A stretch of DNA of 11,165 nt from Sulfurimonas sp. (GTDB lineage Bacteria > Campylobacterota > Campylobacteria > Campylobacterales > Sulfurimonadaceae): the NCBI GenBank assembly GCA_027083475.1, contig JALWON010000404.1, positions 1 to 11,165 of the forward strand. Reading direction: 5' to 3'. The notes beneath the pieces are model-generated. The model was not told where the DNA came from. It saw nothing but the letters and a program-made list of their open reading frames with translations, and did not search any database. The translations under genes and the position numbers were made by a program. This document shows, piece after piece, positions 1 to 6,424 of the stretch; position 1 is the first letter of the stretch, and every line of letters starts with the position of its first letter.

Positions 1-46
1 CAGCAAAGAAAAGGCTTAAAAGTAAAAAGGGAACTATTTTTATCAT
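1..46 (-). CDS. 5' end of a gene encoding a probable exported protein (partial)
   Basis: Reading leftward from an ATG at 46-44, 15 codons stay open to the window edge and give MIKIVPFLLLSLFFA. One Lys followed by an unbroken hydrophobic stretch is what a Sec signal peptide or N-terminal membrane anchor looks like. The start lies 24 bases downstream of the nth stop codon on the same strand, so it may be cotranscribed with nth. Only a weak purine-rich stretch (GAAAAGA) precedes the ATG. The rest of the gene is outside the window, so no family can be named. The call rests on the signal-like N-terminus and position alone. Confidence 0.5.
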   Translation of the reverse strand, partial: MIKIVPFLLLSLFFA

Positions 47-70
47 AATCTTTTCAAGCACTTTGCATAC

Positions 71-712
71 CTAAACTTTAAAACTCTCTTTTGATTTACA
101 AAATTTGCTTAAAAAACACTCTTCACAAAGCGGATTTTTTGCTTTACAGGTGTAGCGCCCAAAAAGTACCATTCCTTGATGCAGGGCATGGAGATTGTTT
201 TGAAACTTTTTTACTAAGGTCGCTTCTGTGGCAATGGCTGTTTTGTCATCACTCAAACCTAAACGGTGTGCTACACGAAATACATGGGTATCTACTGCCA
301 TGAGATTTGCCCCTGTATATTCTATCATGACAACATTGGCGGTTTTTTGTCCAACTCCTGCGAGAGTTTGTAACTCTTTTTCATCAAGGGGTATTTCACC
401 ATTATAGACTGCAACAACTCTTTGTGCCATAGCAATAATGTTTTTTGCTTTGTTATTAAAGAAAGAACAGGAGTTAATGAGTGCTTTGACATCTTCTAAG
501 TCAGCTTTGGCAAGCTCTTGAGGTGAGGGGTACTTTGCAAAGAGTGGTGGGGTTAAAATATTGACACGTTTATCGGTGCATTGTGCAGAGAGGGCAACAG
601 CCACTACAAGTTCGTAAGCATTTTTATATTGGAGTTCTGTCTCTGCATTTTGATACTTTTGGACAAATAACTGCTGTATCTCTGCAATTTCTTTTTTTGT
701 AGCTTTTTTCAT
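71..712 (-). CDS. nth: Endonuclease III (base-excision repair DNA glycosylase/AP lyase)
   Basis: This is a bifunctional DNA glycosylase that removes oxidised pyrimidines and nicks the abasic site in base-excision repair. The 213-residue length is normal for Nth. The helix-hairpin-helix lies near 116-128 (LAGVGQKTANVV), with the catalytic lysine at K123 and the catalytic aspartate at D141 in VDTHVFRV. The C-terminal [4Fe-4S] ligands C189, C196, C199 and C205 keep the exact C-X6-C-X2-C-X5-C spacing, so the enzyme looks complete and active. The first Met begins MKKATKKEI, a typical N-terminus for the group, but no clear Shine-Dalgarno precedes it. It is divergent from the PEB4-like gene across 81 bases, as in C. 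jejuni (nth beside peb4, from memory). Confidence 0.97.
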   Translation of the reverse strand: MKKATKKEIAEIQQLFVQKYQNAETELQYKNAYELVVAVALSAQCTDKRVNILTPPLFAKYPSPQELAKADLEDVKALINSCSFFNNKAKNIIAMAQRVVAVYNGEIPLDEKELQTLAGVGQKTANVVMIEYTGANLMAVDTHVFRVAHRLGLSDDKTAIATEATLVKKFQNNLHALHQGMVLFGRYTCKAKNPLCEECFLSKFCKSKESFKV

Positions 713-744
713 AAGAGTATTTTATCTAAAGTTGTTTAATATCC

Positions 745-774
745 ATTATCCTAAGAGTACTAAACTTTTGCCAA
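745..774 (-). promoter_or_regulatory. Candidate sigma-70 promoter for nth
   Basis: On the minus strand TTGGCA (774-769) and GATAAT (750-745) are separated by 18 bases. Each hexamer differs from consensus at one position. A transcript would start near 738, about 25 bases ahead of the nth ATG at 712. The spacing matches the 18-base spacer of the clpB promoter in this window. It is predicted by eye only. Confidence 0.5.
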
Positions 775-793
775 CATAACGTAAGGAATAAGA

Positions 794-1639
794 ATGAATC
801 CAGTCACAAAAATTTTAACGACACTAATCGTTGGTGCAACAATTGCAAGTGCACAAACTTTAGTTACAGTTAATGGGTCTGCTATTACACAAAATGATGT
901 AGATACAGAATTGATGCAAGCTACACAAGGTAGATTTAATGAAGTTCCAGCAGAAAAAAGAGCAGAGTTTAGAAAGCAGGTTTTAAATCAACTTATCGCA
1001 AAAGAGTTAGTTTATAGTGATGCAAAAAAAACAGGCATACTTAATTCAAAAGATTTTAAAACTGAGTATAAAAAACTTTTAGAGATAGCAAAAAGAAATA
1101 TTGCTATTCAAGTTTGGCAAAAAAAACAGCTTGAAAAAGTGAAAGTTTCTCAAAAAGAGTTAAAAGATTATTACAACAAAAACAAGGCGGAGTTTAATGT
1201 CAAGGAGAGTGTACATGCTCGTCATATCTTAGTGAAAGAAGAAGCAGATGCGAAGAAAATCATTAAAGAATTGAGCGGTTTAAAAGGTGCAAAACTCAAA
1301 GCAAAATTCATCGAACTTGCAAAAGCAAAATCAACAGGCCCTAGTGGTGCGCAAGGTGGGGATTTAGGAACATTTGTAAGTGGGCAAATGGTTCCTGCGT
1401 TTAATAAGGCAGTCTTTAGTATGAAAGTGGGTACAGTAACAGCGAAACCTGTAAAAACACAGTTTGGTTACCATGTAATTTACTTAGAAGCAAAAAATCC
1501 TGCGAAAGTGAGAAGCTTTAAAGAAGTGGCTCCTGTTATCGAGCAACGTATTAAACTTGAAAAGTTTAAAACAGCAGTACAGGCGAAAATGAAAGAGTTA
1601 AAGAAAAAAGCAAAAATAGTTGTAAACAAAAAGAAGTAG
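794..1639 (+). CDS. peb4: PEB4/SurA-like periplasmic peptidyl-prolyl cis-trans isomerase
   Basis: This is a parvulin-type prolyl isomerase and chaperone of the periplasm, related to PEB4 (Cbf2) of Campylobacter and to SurA/PrsA, which help fold exported and outer-membrane proteins. Residues 1-20 form a signal peptide with a likely cleavage after ASA. About 21-135 is a helical SurA_N-like chaperone region. About 139-234 is the PpiC rotamase domain (HARHILV at 141-147, GGDLGTF at 188-194, FGYHVIYL at 224-231). The C-terminus is a lysine-rich helix. The length of 281 residues is normal for the family. AAGGA at 783-787 lies 6 bases before the ATG. The stop codon touches the start of the next gene, which suggests translational coupling. 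The divergent nth neighbour matches C. jejuni, which supports orthology with PEB4 rather than a generic PpiC protein. Confidence 0.93.
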   Translation: MNPVTKILTTLIVGATIASAQTLVTVNGSAITQNDVDTELMQATQGRFNEVPAEKRAEFRKQVLNQLIAKELVYSDAKKTGILNSKDFKTEYKKLLEIAKRNIAIQVWQKKQLEKVKVSQKELKDYYNKNKAEFNVKESVHARHILVKEEADAKKIIKELSGLKGAKLKAKFIELAKAKSTGPSGAQGGDLGTFVSGQMVPAFNKAVFSMKVGTVTAKPVKTQFGYHVIYLEAKNPAKVRSFKEVAPVIEQRIKLEKFKTAVQAKMKELKKKAKIVVNKKK

Positions 1640-2494
1640 ATGCAAGCTTCTCCTCTCTCTGAATTCTTTTTAGAGGGAAGAGAGTTTCTCGTCAAACGCG
1701 ATGAGTTGTTTGACCCTTTTTTAAGCGGTAATAAATACCGCAAACTCCACACCCTTTTACATACTCCAAAAAACAGATATAAAAAAATCATCTCCTATGG
1801 TGGAACACAGTCAAATGCAATGCTCGCTATTGCCGCGATGTGTAAGCAAAAAGGGTGGCAGTTTGTTTACTACACAAAACCACTCAGCCGTGTGCAAAAA
1901 GAGCAAACTTTTGGTAACTTTTATCAAGCTGTTGCTTTGGGTATGGAGCATATTGCATTAGAGAGTAGTTTGTATAAAGAGTATATTGCAAGTTTGTCTG
2001 TGCTTAAGGAGGAGTATACTTACATCATAGACCAAGGGGGTGCTGATGTGAATGCTCATGAGGGCTTAGAAGTTTTAGCACAAGAGATACAATCTAACGA
2101 TGGTGGTGTCAAAAGCCTTGCAACCCCTTCAGGAACAGGAACAACAGCACTCTTCTTAGCACGTGCTCTACCAAAATATAGAATCTATACAACCCCATGT
2201 GTTGGTGATGTGGCATACCTTAAAGAGCAGATGAATGCACTTGCGAGTATTCCTGCTAATCTTATCATTTTAGAGCCTCAGAAAAAGTACCATTTTGCAA
2301 AGTTGTATCCAGAGTTTTTAGCAATATATCAAAAAACAAAGGCAGCAGGTATAGAGTTTGATTTACTCTATGCTCCCGCGATGTGGTTAGCTCTTTTAGC
2401 ACAAACGCAAGAGAAAATTTTATATATTCATAGTGGGGGAGTGAGTGCAAATGAGAGTATGCTTGCACGCTACTCTCAAAAGTTTAGTCTATAA
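1640..2494 (+). CDS. PLP-dependent protein of the ACC deaminase / D-cysteine desulfhydrase fold, substrate unknown
   Basis: This is a fold-type II pyridoxal-phosphate enzyme of the 1-aminocyclopropane-1-carboxylate deaminase-like group. The PLP lysine is K32 in SGNKYRKL. GGTQSNA (54-60) matches the substrate/carboxylate loop, TPSGTGT (162-168) the phosphate-binding loop, and HSGG (264-267) the C-terminal HxGG motif. At 284 residues it is about 40-55 shorter than characterised ACC deaminases (about 338) and D-cysteine desulfhydrases (about 328); roughly 20 residues are missing at the N-terminus. The reaction-deciding segment reads DLLYAPA (241-247), against DPVYEG in ACC deaminase and DPVYTG in D-cysteine desulfhydrase. 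The tyrosine (Y244) is kept but the next residue is Ala. A sulfur or D-amino-acid lyase role is possible but not shown. The ATG touches the stop of the upstream isomerase gene, so the two are probably cotranscribed. Confidence 0.85.
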   Translation: MQASPLSEFFLEGREFLVKRDELFDPFLSGNKYRKLHTLLHTPKNRYKKIISYGGTQSNAMLAIAAMCKQKGWQFVYYTKPLSRVQKEQTFGNFYQAVALGMEHIALESSLYKEYIASLSVLKEEYTYIIDQGGADVNAHEGLEVLAQEIQSNDGGVKSLATPSGTGTTALFLARALPKYRIYTTPCVGDVAYLKEQMNALASIPANLIILEPQKKYHFAKLYPEFLAIYQKTKAAGIEFDLLYAPAMWLALLAQTQEKILYIHSGGVSANESMLARYSQKFSL

Positions 2495-3164
2495 AGGTAA
2501 CTGCTTCTTCAAGTTTTACTTTTTCGGGTTGGTAGGTGTTTATTTTCGCCTCTTTATCTGCATAGCCTAAAACAACACTGTAAAGAAGTGCTAAGTTTTC
2601 AGGTACTTCAAGTTCTTTTGCCACAACACGACCAAACTCAGTAGTAGAACCTTGTGGGCATGAGTCTATTCCAAAATCTTGTGCAGCAAGCATAATGCTT
2701 TGCATATATGCACCGCAGTCTATGTAAGCACCTGCCGCACCTTCGATATTTGCTTTTGCTGTAAAAACAAAAATGACTGTACTTGCGCCAAACCAACGGA
2801 AATTATCTTTCCACATTTGCAGTCTTGTTTCATCATCTTTTCTATCAACTTCCATAAGCTTGTAAAGCCCTGCACCTGTTACAATACGGCGTTTTTTGTA
2901 TGGATTTGTCCATTTGACAGGGTAGTACTGCACATCTTGGTCATGGGTAAAACCAGCATCCATCTTTTCCATGATAGCATTGCCCACCTTAGCAAGAGTC
3001 GCTTCATTTGTCACTGCATAAGTAACCCATGGTTGCATGTTGGCACCGCTTGGAGTCATTCCAGCAGCAGTTAAAATTTTTTCGAGTATATCTTTTGGTA
3101 TTTTTTTATCAGTATAAGCTCTTTTGGAAGAGCGTTTTTTTAAAGCTTCTAAAACAGTTGGCAT
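2484..3164 (-). CDS. Nitroreductase-family FMN-dependent oxidoreductase
   Basis: This is a cytosolic flavoprotein of the nitroreductase superfamily, which uses NAD(P)H to reduce nitro compounds, quinones or similar acceptors; the natural substrate cannot be told from sequence. RSSKRAYTDKKI (11-22) is the N-terminal FMN-phosphate-binding signature, PSGANMQPW (38-46) the second FMN-contacting loop, DCGAYMQSIMLAAQDFG (149-165) the core dimer/FMN helix, and VVLGYAD (197-203) the conserved C-terminal strand. The 226-residue length is typical. AGGA lies 7 bases before the ATG, with a candidate TATAAT further upstream. Its last 11 bases overlap the 3' end of the convergent PLP-enzyme gene. It is divergent from clpB, but nothing shows that the two share regulation. 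Confidence 0.9.
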   Translation of the reverse strand: MPTVLEALKKRSSKRAYTDKKIPKDILEKILTAAGMTPSGANMQPWVTYAVTNEATLAKVGNAIMEKMDAGFTHDQDVQYYPVKWTNPYKKRRIVTGAGLYKLMEVDRKDDETRLQMWKDNFRWFGASTVIFVFTAKANIEGAAGAYIDCGAYMQSIMLAAQDFGIDSCPQGSTTEFGRVVAKELEVPENLALLYSVVLGYADKEAKINTYQPEKVKLEEAVTFID

Positions 3165-3189
3165 CTATAATTCCTAATTTATTTTTATA

Positions 3190-3195
3190 ATTATA
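3190..3195 (-). promoter_or_regulatory. Candidate -10 box for the nitroreductase gene
   Basis: On the minus strand a perfect TATAAT lies at 3195-3190. It would place the transcript start near 3183, about 19 bases ahead of the ATG at 3164, with AGGA in between. There is no good -35 hexamer at the expected distance, which is common for Campylobacterota sigma-70 promoters. The AT-rich context means this could be chance. Confidence 0.4.
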
Positions 3196-3262
3196 TCGAA
3201 TTACTCGCAAAGTTTTGCTTAGGGCTGTTTTTTTAAATTATAATGCTTTATAACTAAAGTAA

Positions 3263-3283
3263 CTTGACAAACATACACTCAAC
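3263..3283 (+). promoter_or_regulatory. HAIR-like operator (probable HspR site) upstream of clpB
   Basis: The two arms, CTTGACA and ACTCAAC, are separated by 7 bases. Against the HspR operator consensus CTTGAGT-N7-ACTCAAG, 11 of the 14 arm positions match and the spacing is exact. The site covers the -35 hexamer and most of the promoter spacer of clpB, where a bound repressor would block RNA polymerase. HspR is the known repressor of clpB in C. jejuni. The hspR gene itself is not in this window, so regulation is inferred from the site alone. Confidence 0.68.
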
Positions 3284-3293
3284 TTGATATAAT
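3264..3293 (+). promoter_or_regulatory. Strong sigma-70 promoter of clpB
   Basis: TTGACA (3264-3269) and TATAAT (3288-3293) both match consensus perfectly and are 18 bases apart. The transcript would start near 3300, leaving a leader of about 22 bases with the ribosome binding site AAGGA at 3310-3314. A promoter this strong would need a repressor to give heat-shock control, in line with the overlapping HAIR-like repeat. A further TATAAT at 3239-3244 behind a T-rich run could be a second, weaker start. Confidence 0.75.
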
Positions 3294-3321
3294 ACGAGTA
3301 ATTTAATACAAGGATTGAATT

Positions 3322-5904
3322 ATGAATAACAACATATTTGAAAAATTGACACACAATATGACACAAATGATAGAGAGTGCTTTATCTTTAGCACTCCATA
3401 ACAAGAACCAAGAAGTACAGGTAGAGCATTTTTTATGGGCACTGCTGACAAATTCTGATTCTGTACTGAATCAAATGTTTCGTAAAATGAATGTTGATAA
3501 AGTGGCATTGGAGTTAGATGTCAAAAGCTTGAGTGAAAAACTCCCAAAATCTTCGAGTGTAAGTAAAGAGAATATTCGTTTGTCAAAAGCTTTTATGCAG
3601 ACTCTGGAGAATGGCGTTGGTTTGATGACAAAAAATGGCGATAGCTTCTTAGCGGTAGATACCTACATATTGGCAAATTTAAAGACAGAACCTTTTGCTT
3701 CGCTGTTACCAAAATATATAGATGTTATGGAGTTGAGCAAAAATCTTGAAGCAACTCGGGGTGGGGCAAAGATAGACTCTCAAAGTGCAGATGAGACCCT
3801 AGACTCTTTAGATAAATACGGTATAGATCTCACAAAAGAAGCAGCAGAGGGTAATCTCTCTCCTGTGATTGGTCGTGATGAAGAGATAACACGTATGATG
3901 CAGATTCTCATCCGTAAAACGAAAAACAATCCTATGCTTTTAGGGGAACCAGGAGTTGGAAAAACTGCACTTGTTGAAGGGCTTGCACAAAGAATTCAAA
4001 GTGGCAATGTTCCAACATCTTTACAAAACAAACGAGTAGTGGCACTTGATATGTCAGCACTCATTGCAGGTGCAAAATATAGAGGAGAGTTTGAAGACAG
4101 GCTCAAAGCAGTTATTGATGAGGTCAAAGAGAATGGAAAAATCATCCTCTTTATTGATGAAATTCATACTATTGTCGGTGCAGGTGCGAGTGAGGGGTCT
4201 ATGGATGCTGCAAACATCTTAAAACCTGCACTTGCACGTGGAGAGCTTCATACCATCGGGGCAACAACCCTCAAAGAGTATAGAAAGTATTTTGAAAAAG
4301 ATGCAGCATTGCAACGCCGTTTCTTGCCGATAAACCTAGATGAGCCGACGGTAAATCAATCACTACAGATTTTACGTGGGATTAAAGAACGCCTTGAAAC
4401 ACATCATAATGTAAGTATTACAGATAGTGCTTTAGTGGCAGCAGCGAGACTCTCTGATAGATATATTGCTGATAGATTTTTACCAGATAAAGCGATAGAT
4501 TTGATTGATGAAGCTGCAGCAGAGTTGAAGATGCAAATAGAGTCTGAGCCAACAGTTCTCAGTCGTGCAAAACGCAACTTGTCGGAGTTAATGGTAGAAA
4601 AAGAAGCACTCAAAATGGAGAAAACTCCTGCCAATGAAAAACGTTTAGAAGAGATAGAAAAAGAGCTTGCGGATGTAGAAGAAGAGGTGAGAAAACTTGA
4701 GAGTCAATTCAACACAGAAAAAGAGGTTTTTGAAAAAATATCTACAATCAAAAACGATATTGAGAATAAACGCCGTGAAGCAATTTTAGCAAAAAATGCG
4801 AGCGATTTTAATAAAGCGGCTGAGATAGAGTATGGAGATATTCCAAAACTTTTAGAAGAAGAAAAAACGATTAATGAAAACTGGAATAAACTCCAAGCCA
4901 ATGGAACACTCTTAAAAAATAGTGTCGATGAAGACTCCATTGCTTCAGTTGTCTCACGTTGGACACATATTCCTGTCAATAAAATGCTCCAAACTGAGCA
5001 GACAAAAATTTTGCATGTTGAAGAAGAACTCAACAAAACAGTTGTTGGACAAGCGAAGGCTACACATGCAGTTGCTCGTGCAATTAAACGCAACAAAGCA
5101 GGTTTGAGTAGTGCAAATTCACCAATTGGAAGTTTTCTCTTCTTAGGGCCAACAGGGGTAGGAAAAACGCAGACAGCCAAAACACTGGCAAACTTTTTGT
5201 TTGATAGTGAAGATGCACTCATAAGAATAGATATGAGTGAGTATATGGAGAAACATGCCGTTTCACGCTTAGTGGGTGCAGCTCCAGGGTATGTGGGTTA
5301 TGATGAGGGAGGACAACTTACAGAAGCTGTACGAAGAAAACCTTATAGCGTTGTTTTGTTTGATGAGGTAGAAAAAGCACACCCTGATGTTTTTAATGTA
5401 CTTTTACAGGTGCTTGATGATGGAAGATTAACCGATAACAAAGGGGTGACAGTTGATTTTTCAAATACGATTATCATTTTAACATCTAATATTGCAAGTG
5501 ATAAAATTATAAATCATGCAGGGAGTGAAGATTTAGATGCAATGGTTATGGGTGAGTTAAAACAGGCATTTAAACCAGAATTCTTAAATCGTTTAGATGA
5601 TGTGGTGATTTTTAATGCCCTTGGAGAAGCACAAATTGTCGATATTGTCGATATTTTCTTTGAAGAGATCGCACGAAAAGTGAAAGACAGAGATATCACA
5701 TTAACTTTAAGCCAAGAGGCAAAAGCCTATATTGCACAAGCGGGATTTGACCCTATTTATGGAGCAAGACCACTTAAACGTGCTCTGTATGAGATAGTTG
5801 AAGATAGACTTGCAGACTTGATACTTGAGGGAAAAGTTGTTGAGGGTGCTAGGGTGCAATTTGGATTGGAAAATGGAGAAATAGTAGTAGAAGTCGATGC
5901 TTAA
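3322..5904 (+). CDS. clpB: ATP-dependent disaggregase ClpB (Hsp100)
   Basis: This is a hexameric AAA+ chaperone that, with DnaK, DnaJ and GrpE, pulls polypeptides out of aggregates after heat or other stress; it acts in the cytosol. Domains in order: Clp N-terminal repeat domain about 1-145; first AAA+ module with Walker A GEPGVGKT (208-215, K214) and Walker B ILFIDE (275-280); the long coiled-coil middle domain about 400-530, which separates ClpB from ClpA and ClpC; second AAA+ module with Walker A GPTGVGKT (609-616, K615) and Walker B VVLFDE (677-682); and a C-terminal small domain containing GARPLKRAL. There is no IGF/L-type ClpP-docking loop that I could recognise, as expected for ClpB. 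The length of 860 residues is normal (E. coli ClpB has 857). The start is fixed by AAGGA 7 bases upstream and by the promoter just before it. Confidence 0.98.
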   Translation: MNNNIFEKLTHNMTQMIESALSLALHNKNQEVQVEHFLWALLTNSDSVLNQMFRKMNVDKVALELDVKSLSEKLPKSSSVSKENIRLSKAFMQTLENGVGLMTKNGDSFLAVDTYILANLKTEPFASLLPKYIDVMELSKNLEATRGGAKIDSQSADETLDSLDKYGIDLTKEAAEGNLSPVIGRDEEITRMMQILIRKTKNNPMLLGEPGVGKTALVEGLAQRIQSGNVPTSLQNKRVVALDMSALIAGAKYRGEFEDRLKAVIDEVKENGKIILFIDEIHTIVGAGASEGSMDAANILKPALARGELHTIGATTLKEYRKYFEKDAALQRRFLPINLDEPTVNQSLQILRGIKERLETHHNVSITDSALVAAARLSDRYIADRFLPDKAIDLIDEAAAELKMQIESEPTVLSRAKRNLSELMVEKEALKMEKTPANEKRLEEIEKELADVEEEVRKLESQFNTEKEVFEKISTIKNDIENKRREAILAKNASDFNKAAEIEYGDIPKLLEEEKTINENWNKLQANGTLLKNSVDEDSIASVVSRWTHIPVNKMLQTEQTKILHVEEELNKTVVGQAKATHAVARAIKRNKAGLSSANSPIGSFLFLGPTGVGKTQTAKTLANFLFDSEDALIRIDMSEYMEKHAVSRLVGAAPGYVGYDEGGQLTEAVRRKPYSVVLFDEVEKAHPDVFNVLLQVLDDGRLTDNKGVTVDFSNTIIILTSNIASDKIINHAGSEDLDAMVMGELKQAFKPEFLNRLDDVVIFNALGEAQIVDIVDIFFEEIARKVKDRDITLTLSQEAKAYIAQAGFDPIYGARPLKRALYEIVEDRLADLILEGKVVEGARVQFGLENGEIVVEVDA

Positions 5905-5927
5905 TTACATTTTAAGTAATATTTCTG

Positions 5928-5933
5928 TATTAT
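5928..5933 (+). promoter_or_regulatory. Candidate -10 box for the rpmH cluster
   Basis: TATTAT preceded directly by TG lies in the 59-base gap between clpB and rpmH. It would start a transcript near 5940, about 24 bases before the GTG of rpmH. No clear -35 is seen. No convincing hairpin terminator separates clpB from rpmH, so readthrough from clpB is also possible. Confidence 0.33.
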
Positions 5934-5963
5934 TTCGAACTTAATTTTATATAAGGATATGTC

Positions 5964-6098
5964 GTGAAAAGAACATACCAACCTCATAGTACACCAAGAA
6001 AAAGAACACATGGTTTTAGAGCGAGAATGGCTACTAAAAATGGTCGTAATCTCATCAATCGTCGTAGAGCTAAAGGTCGTAAAAGATTGGCAGTTTAG
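5964..6098 (+). CDS. rpmH: 50S ribosomal protein L34
   Basis: The 44-residue protein begins MKRTYQPHSTPRKRTHGFR and ends RRRAKGRKRLAV, the almost invariant L34 sequence, very rich in Arg and Lys. It is a small protein of the large ribosomal subunit that binds 23S rRNA. The start is GTG, fixed by the conserved MKRTYQP N-terminus and by AAGGA at 5953-5957, 6 bases upstream. An ATG at 5959 is out of frame and stops after two codons. It heads the rpmH-rnpA-yidD-yidC-jag-mnmE cluster. Its 3' end probably overlaps the true 5' end of rnpA. Confidence 0.98.
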   Translation: MKRTYQPHSTPRKRTHGFRARMATKNGRNLINRRRAKGRKRLAV

Positions 6099-6124
6099 GC
6101 GGTTTTGACATACTCAAACTCCAT

Positions 6125-6130
6125 AAGGAG
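6125..6130 (+). promoter_or_regulatory. Strong Shine-Dalgarno-like AAGGAG before the rnpA ATG, wrongly spaced
   Basis: AAGGAG is a near-perfect ribosome binding site, but it ends only 3 bases before the in-frame rnpA ATG at 6134. Its ideal distance of 7 bases points instead to an out-of-frame ATG at 6138. In the rnpA frame the same bases encode Lys-Glu of a conserved N-terminal stretch. This makes the start site of rnpA uncertain. Confidence 0.45.
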
Positions 6131-6133
6131 TTC

Positions 6134-6424
6134 ATGTATGTTTATAACAAAGGAAAAAATCAGCACTCTCATAGTGTTGTACTTTTTTTTCTTCCTCAAG
6201 CAGGAATTCGTAAAGTTGGCTTTACGGCTACCAAAAAATTGGGTAATGCTGTAAAACGTAACCGTGCAAAACGCAGGATGCGAGCTATGTTTCTCGAGTT
6301 TTCTGATTCTCTTAAAGATGGTTCTTATGTATTTGTTGCAAAAGCTGGGCTATTTGATACCTCTCATGAACAATTCAAAAAAAATTTTATAAAAGTACTC
6401 AAAAATGCGAAAACTCTTCCTTAA
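6134..6424 (+). CDS. rnpA: Ribonuclease P protein component (start uncertain, probably begins further upstream)
   Basis: This is the small basic protein subunit of RNase P, which binds the catalytic RNA and the pre-tRNA leader so that the 5' end of tRNAs can be matured. The signature KRNRAKRRMRAMF (41-53 from this ATG) is the RNR motif, preceded by VGFTATKKLGNAV (28-40) and followed by FVAKAG. From the only standard start (ATG 6134) the protein has 96 residues and lacks the family's first helix. The frame is open upstream to 6083, and the codons just before the ATG read FDILKLHKEF, which aligns without gaps to the N-termini of other RnpA proteins. A rare start such as ATT at 6086 (112 residues, 13 bases inside rpmH, with AAAGG 9 bases before it) or ATA at 6110 would restore normal length. 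The 3' end overlaps yidD by 20 bases. Confidence 0.93.
   Translation: MYVYNKGKNQHSHSVVLFFLPQAGIRKVGFTATKKLGNAVKRNRAKRRMRAMFLEFSDSLKDGSYVFVAKAGLFDTSHEQFKKNFIKVLKNAKTLP

Noticed and set aside
713..793. Plus-strand promoter for the PEB4-like gene
   Set aside because: Several weak -10-like strings are present (for example TAATAT at 737-742), but none has a supporting -35 or clear advantage, so none was listed.
4404..5222. Long antisense open frames inside clpB and similar ones in mnmE and yidC
   Set aside because: They are shadows of strongly conserved genes on the plus strand, with no ribosome binding site or recognisable protein.
5636..5656. Tandem GTCGATATT repeat inside clpB
   Set aside because: Two copies of a 9-base unit encoding IVDIVDI within a conserved helix; this is ordinary coding sequence.
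5900..5925. Possible clpB terminator (ATTAC...GTAAT inverted repeat)
   Set aside because: The stem is only 5 AT-rich base pairs and no T-run follows, so it is too weak to call a terminator.
6138..6254. Out-of-frame 38-codon ORF with ideally spaced AAGGAG inside rnpA
   Set aside because: It lies wholly within the conserved rnpA frame and its product resembles no family I know. The good spacing is probably accidental, because the same bases encode conserved RnpA residues.
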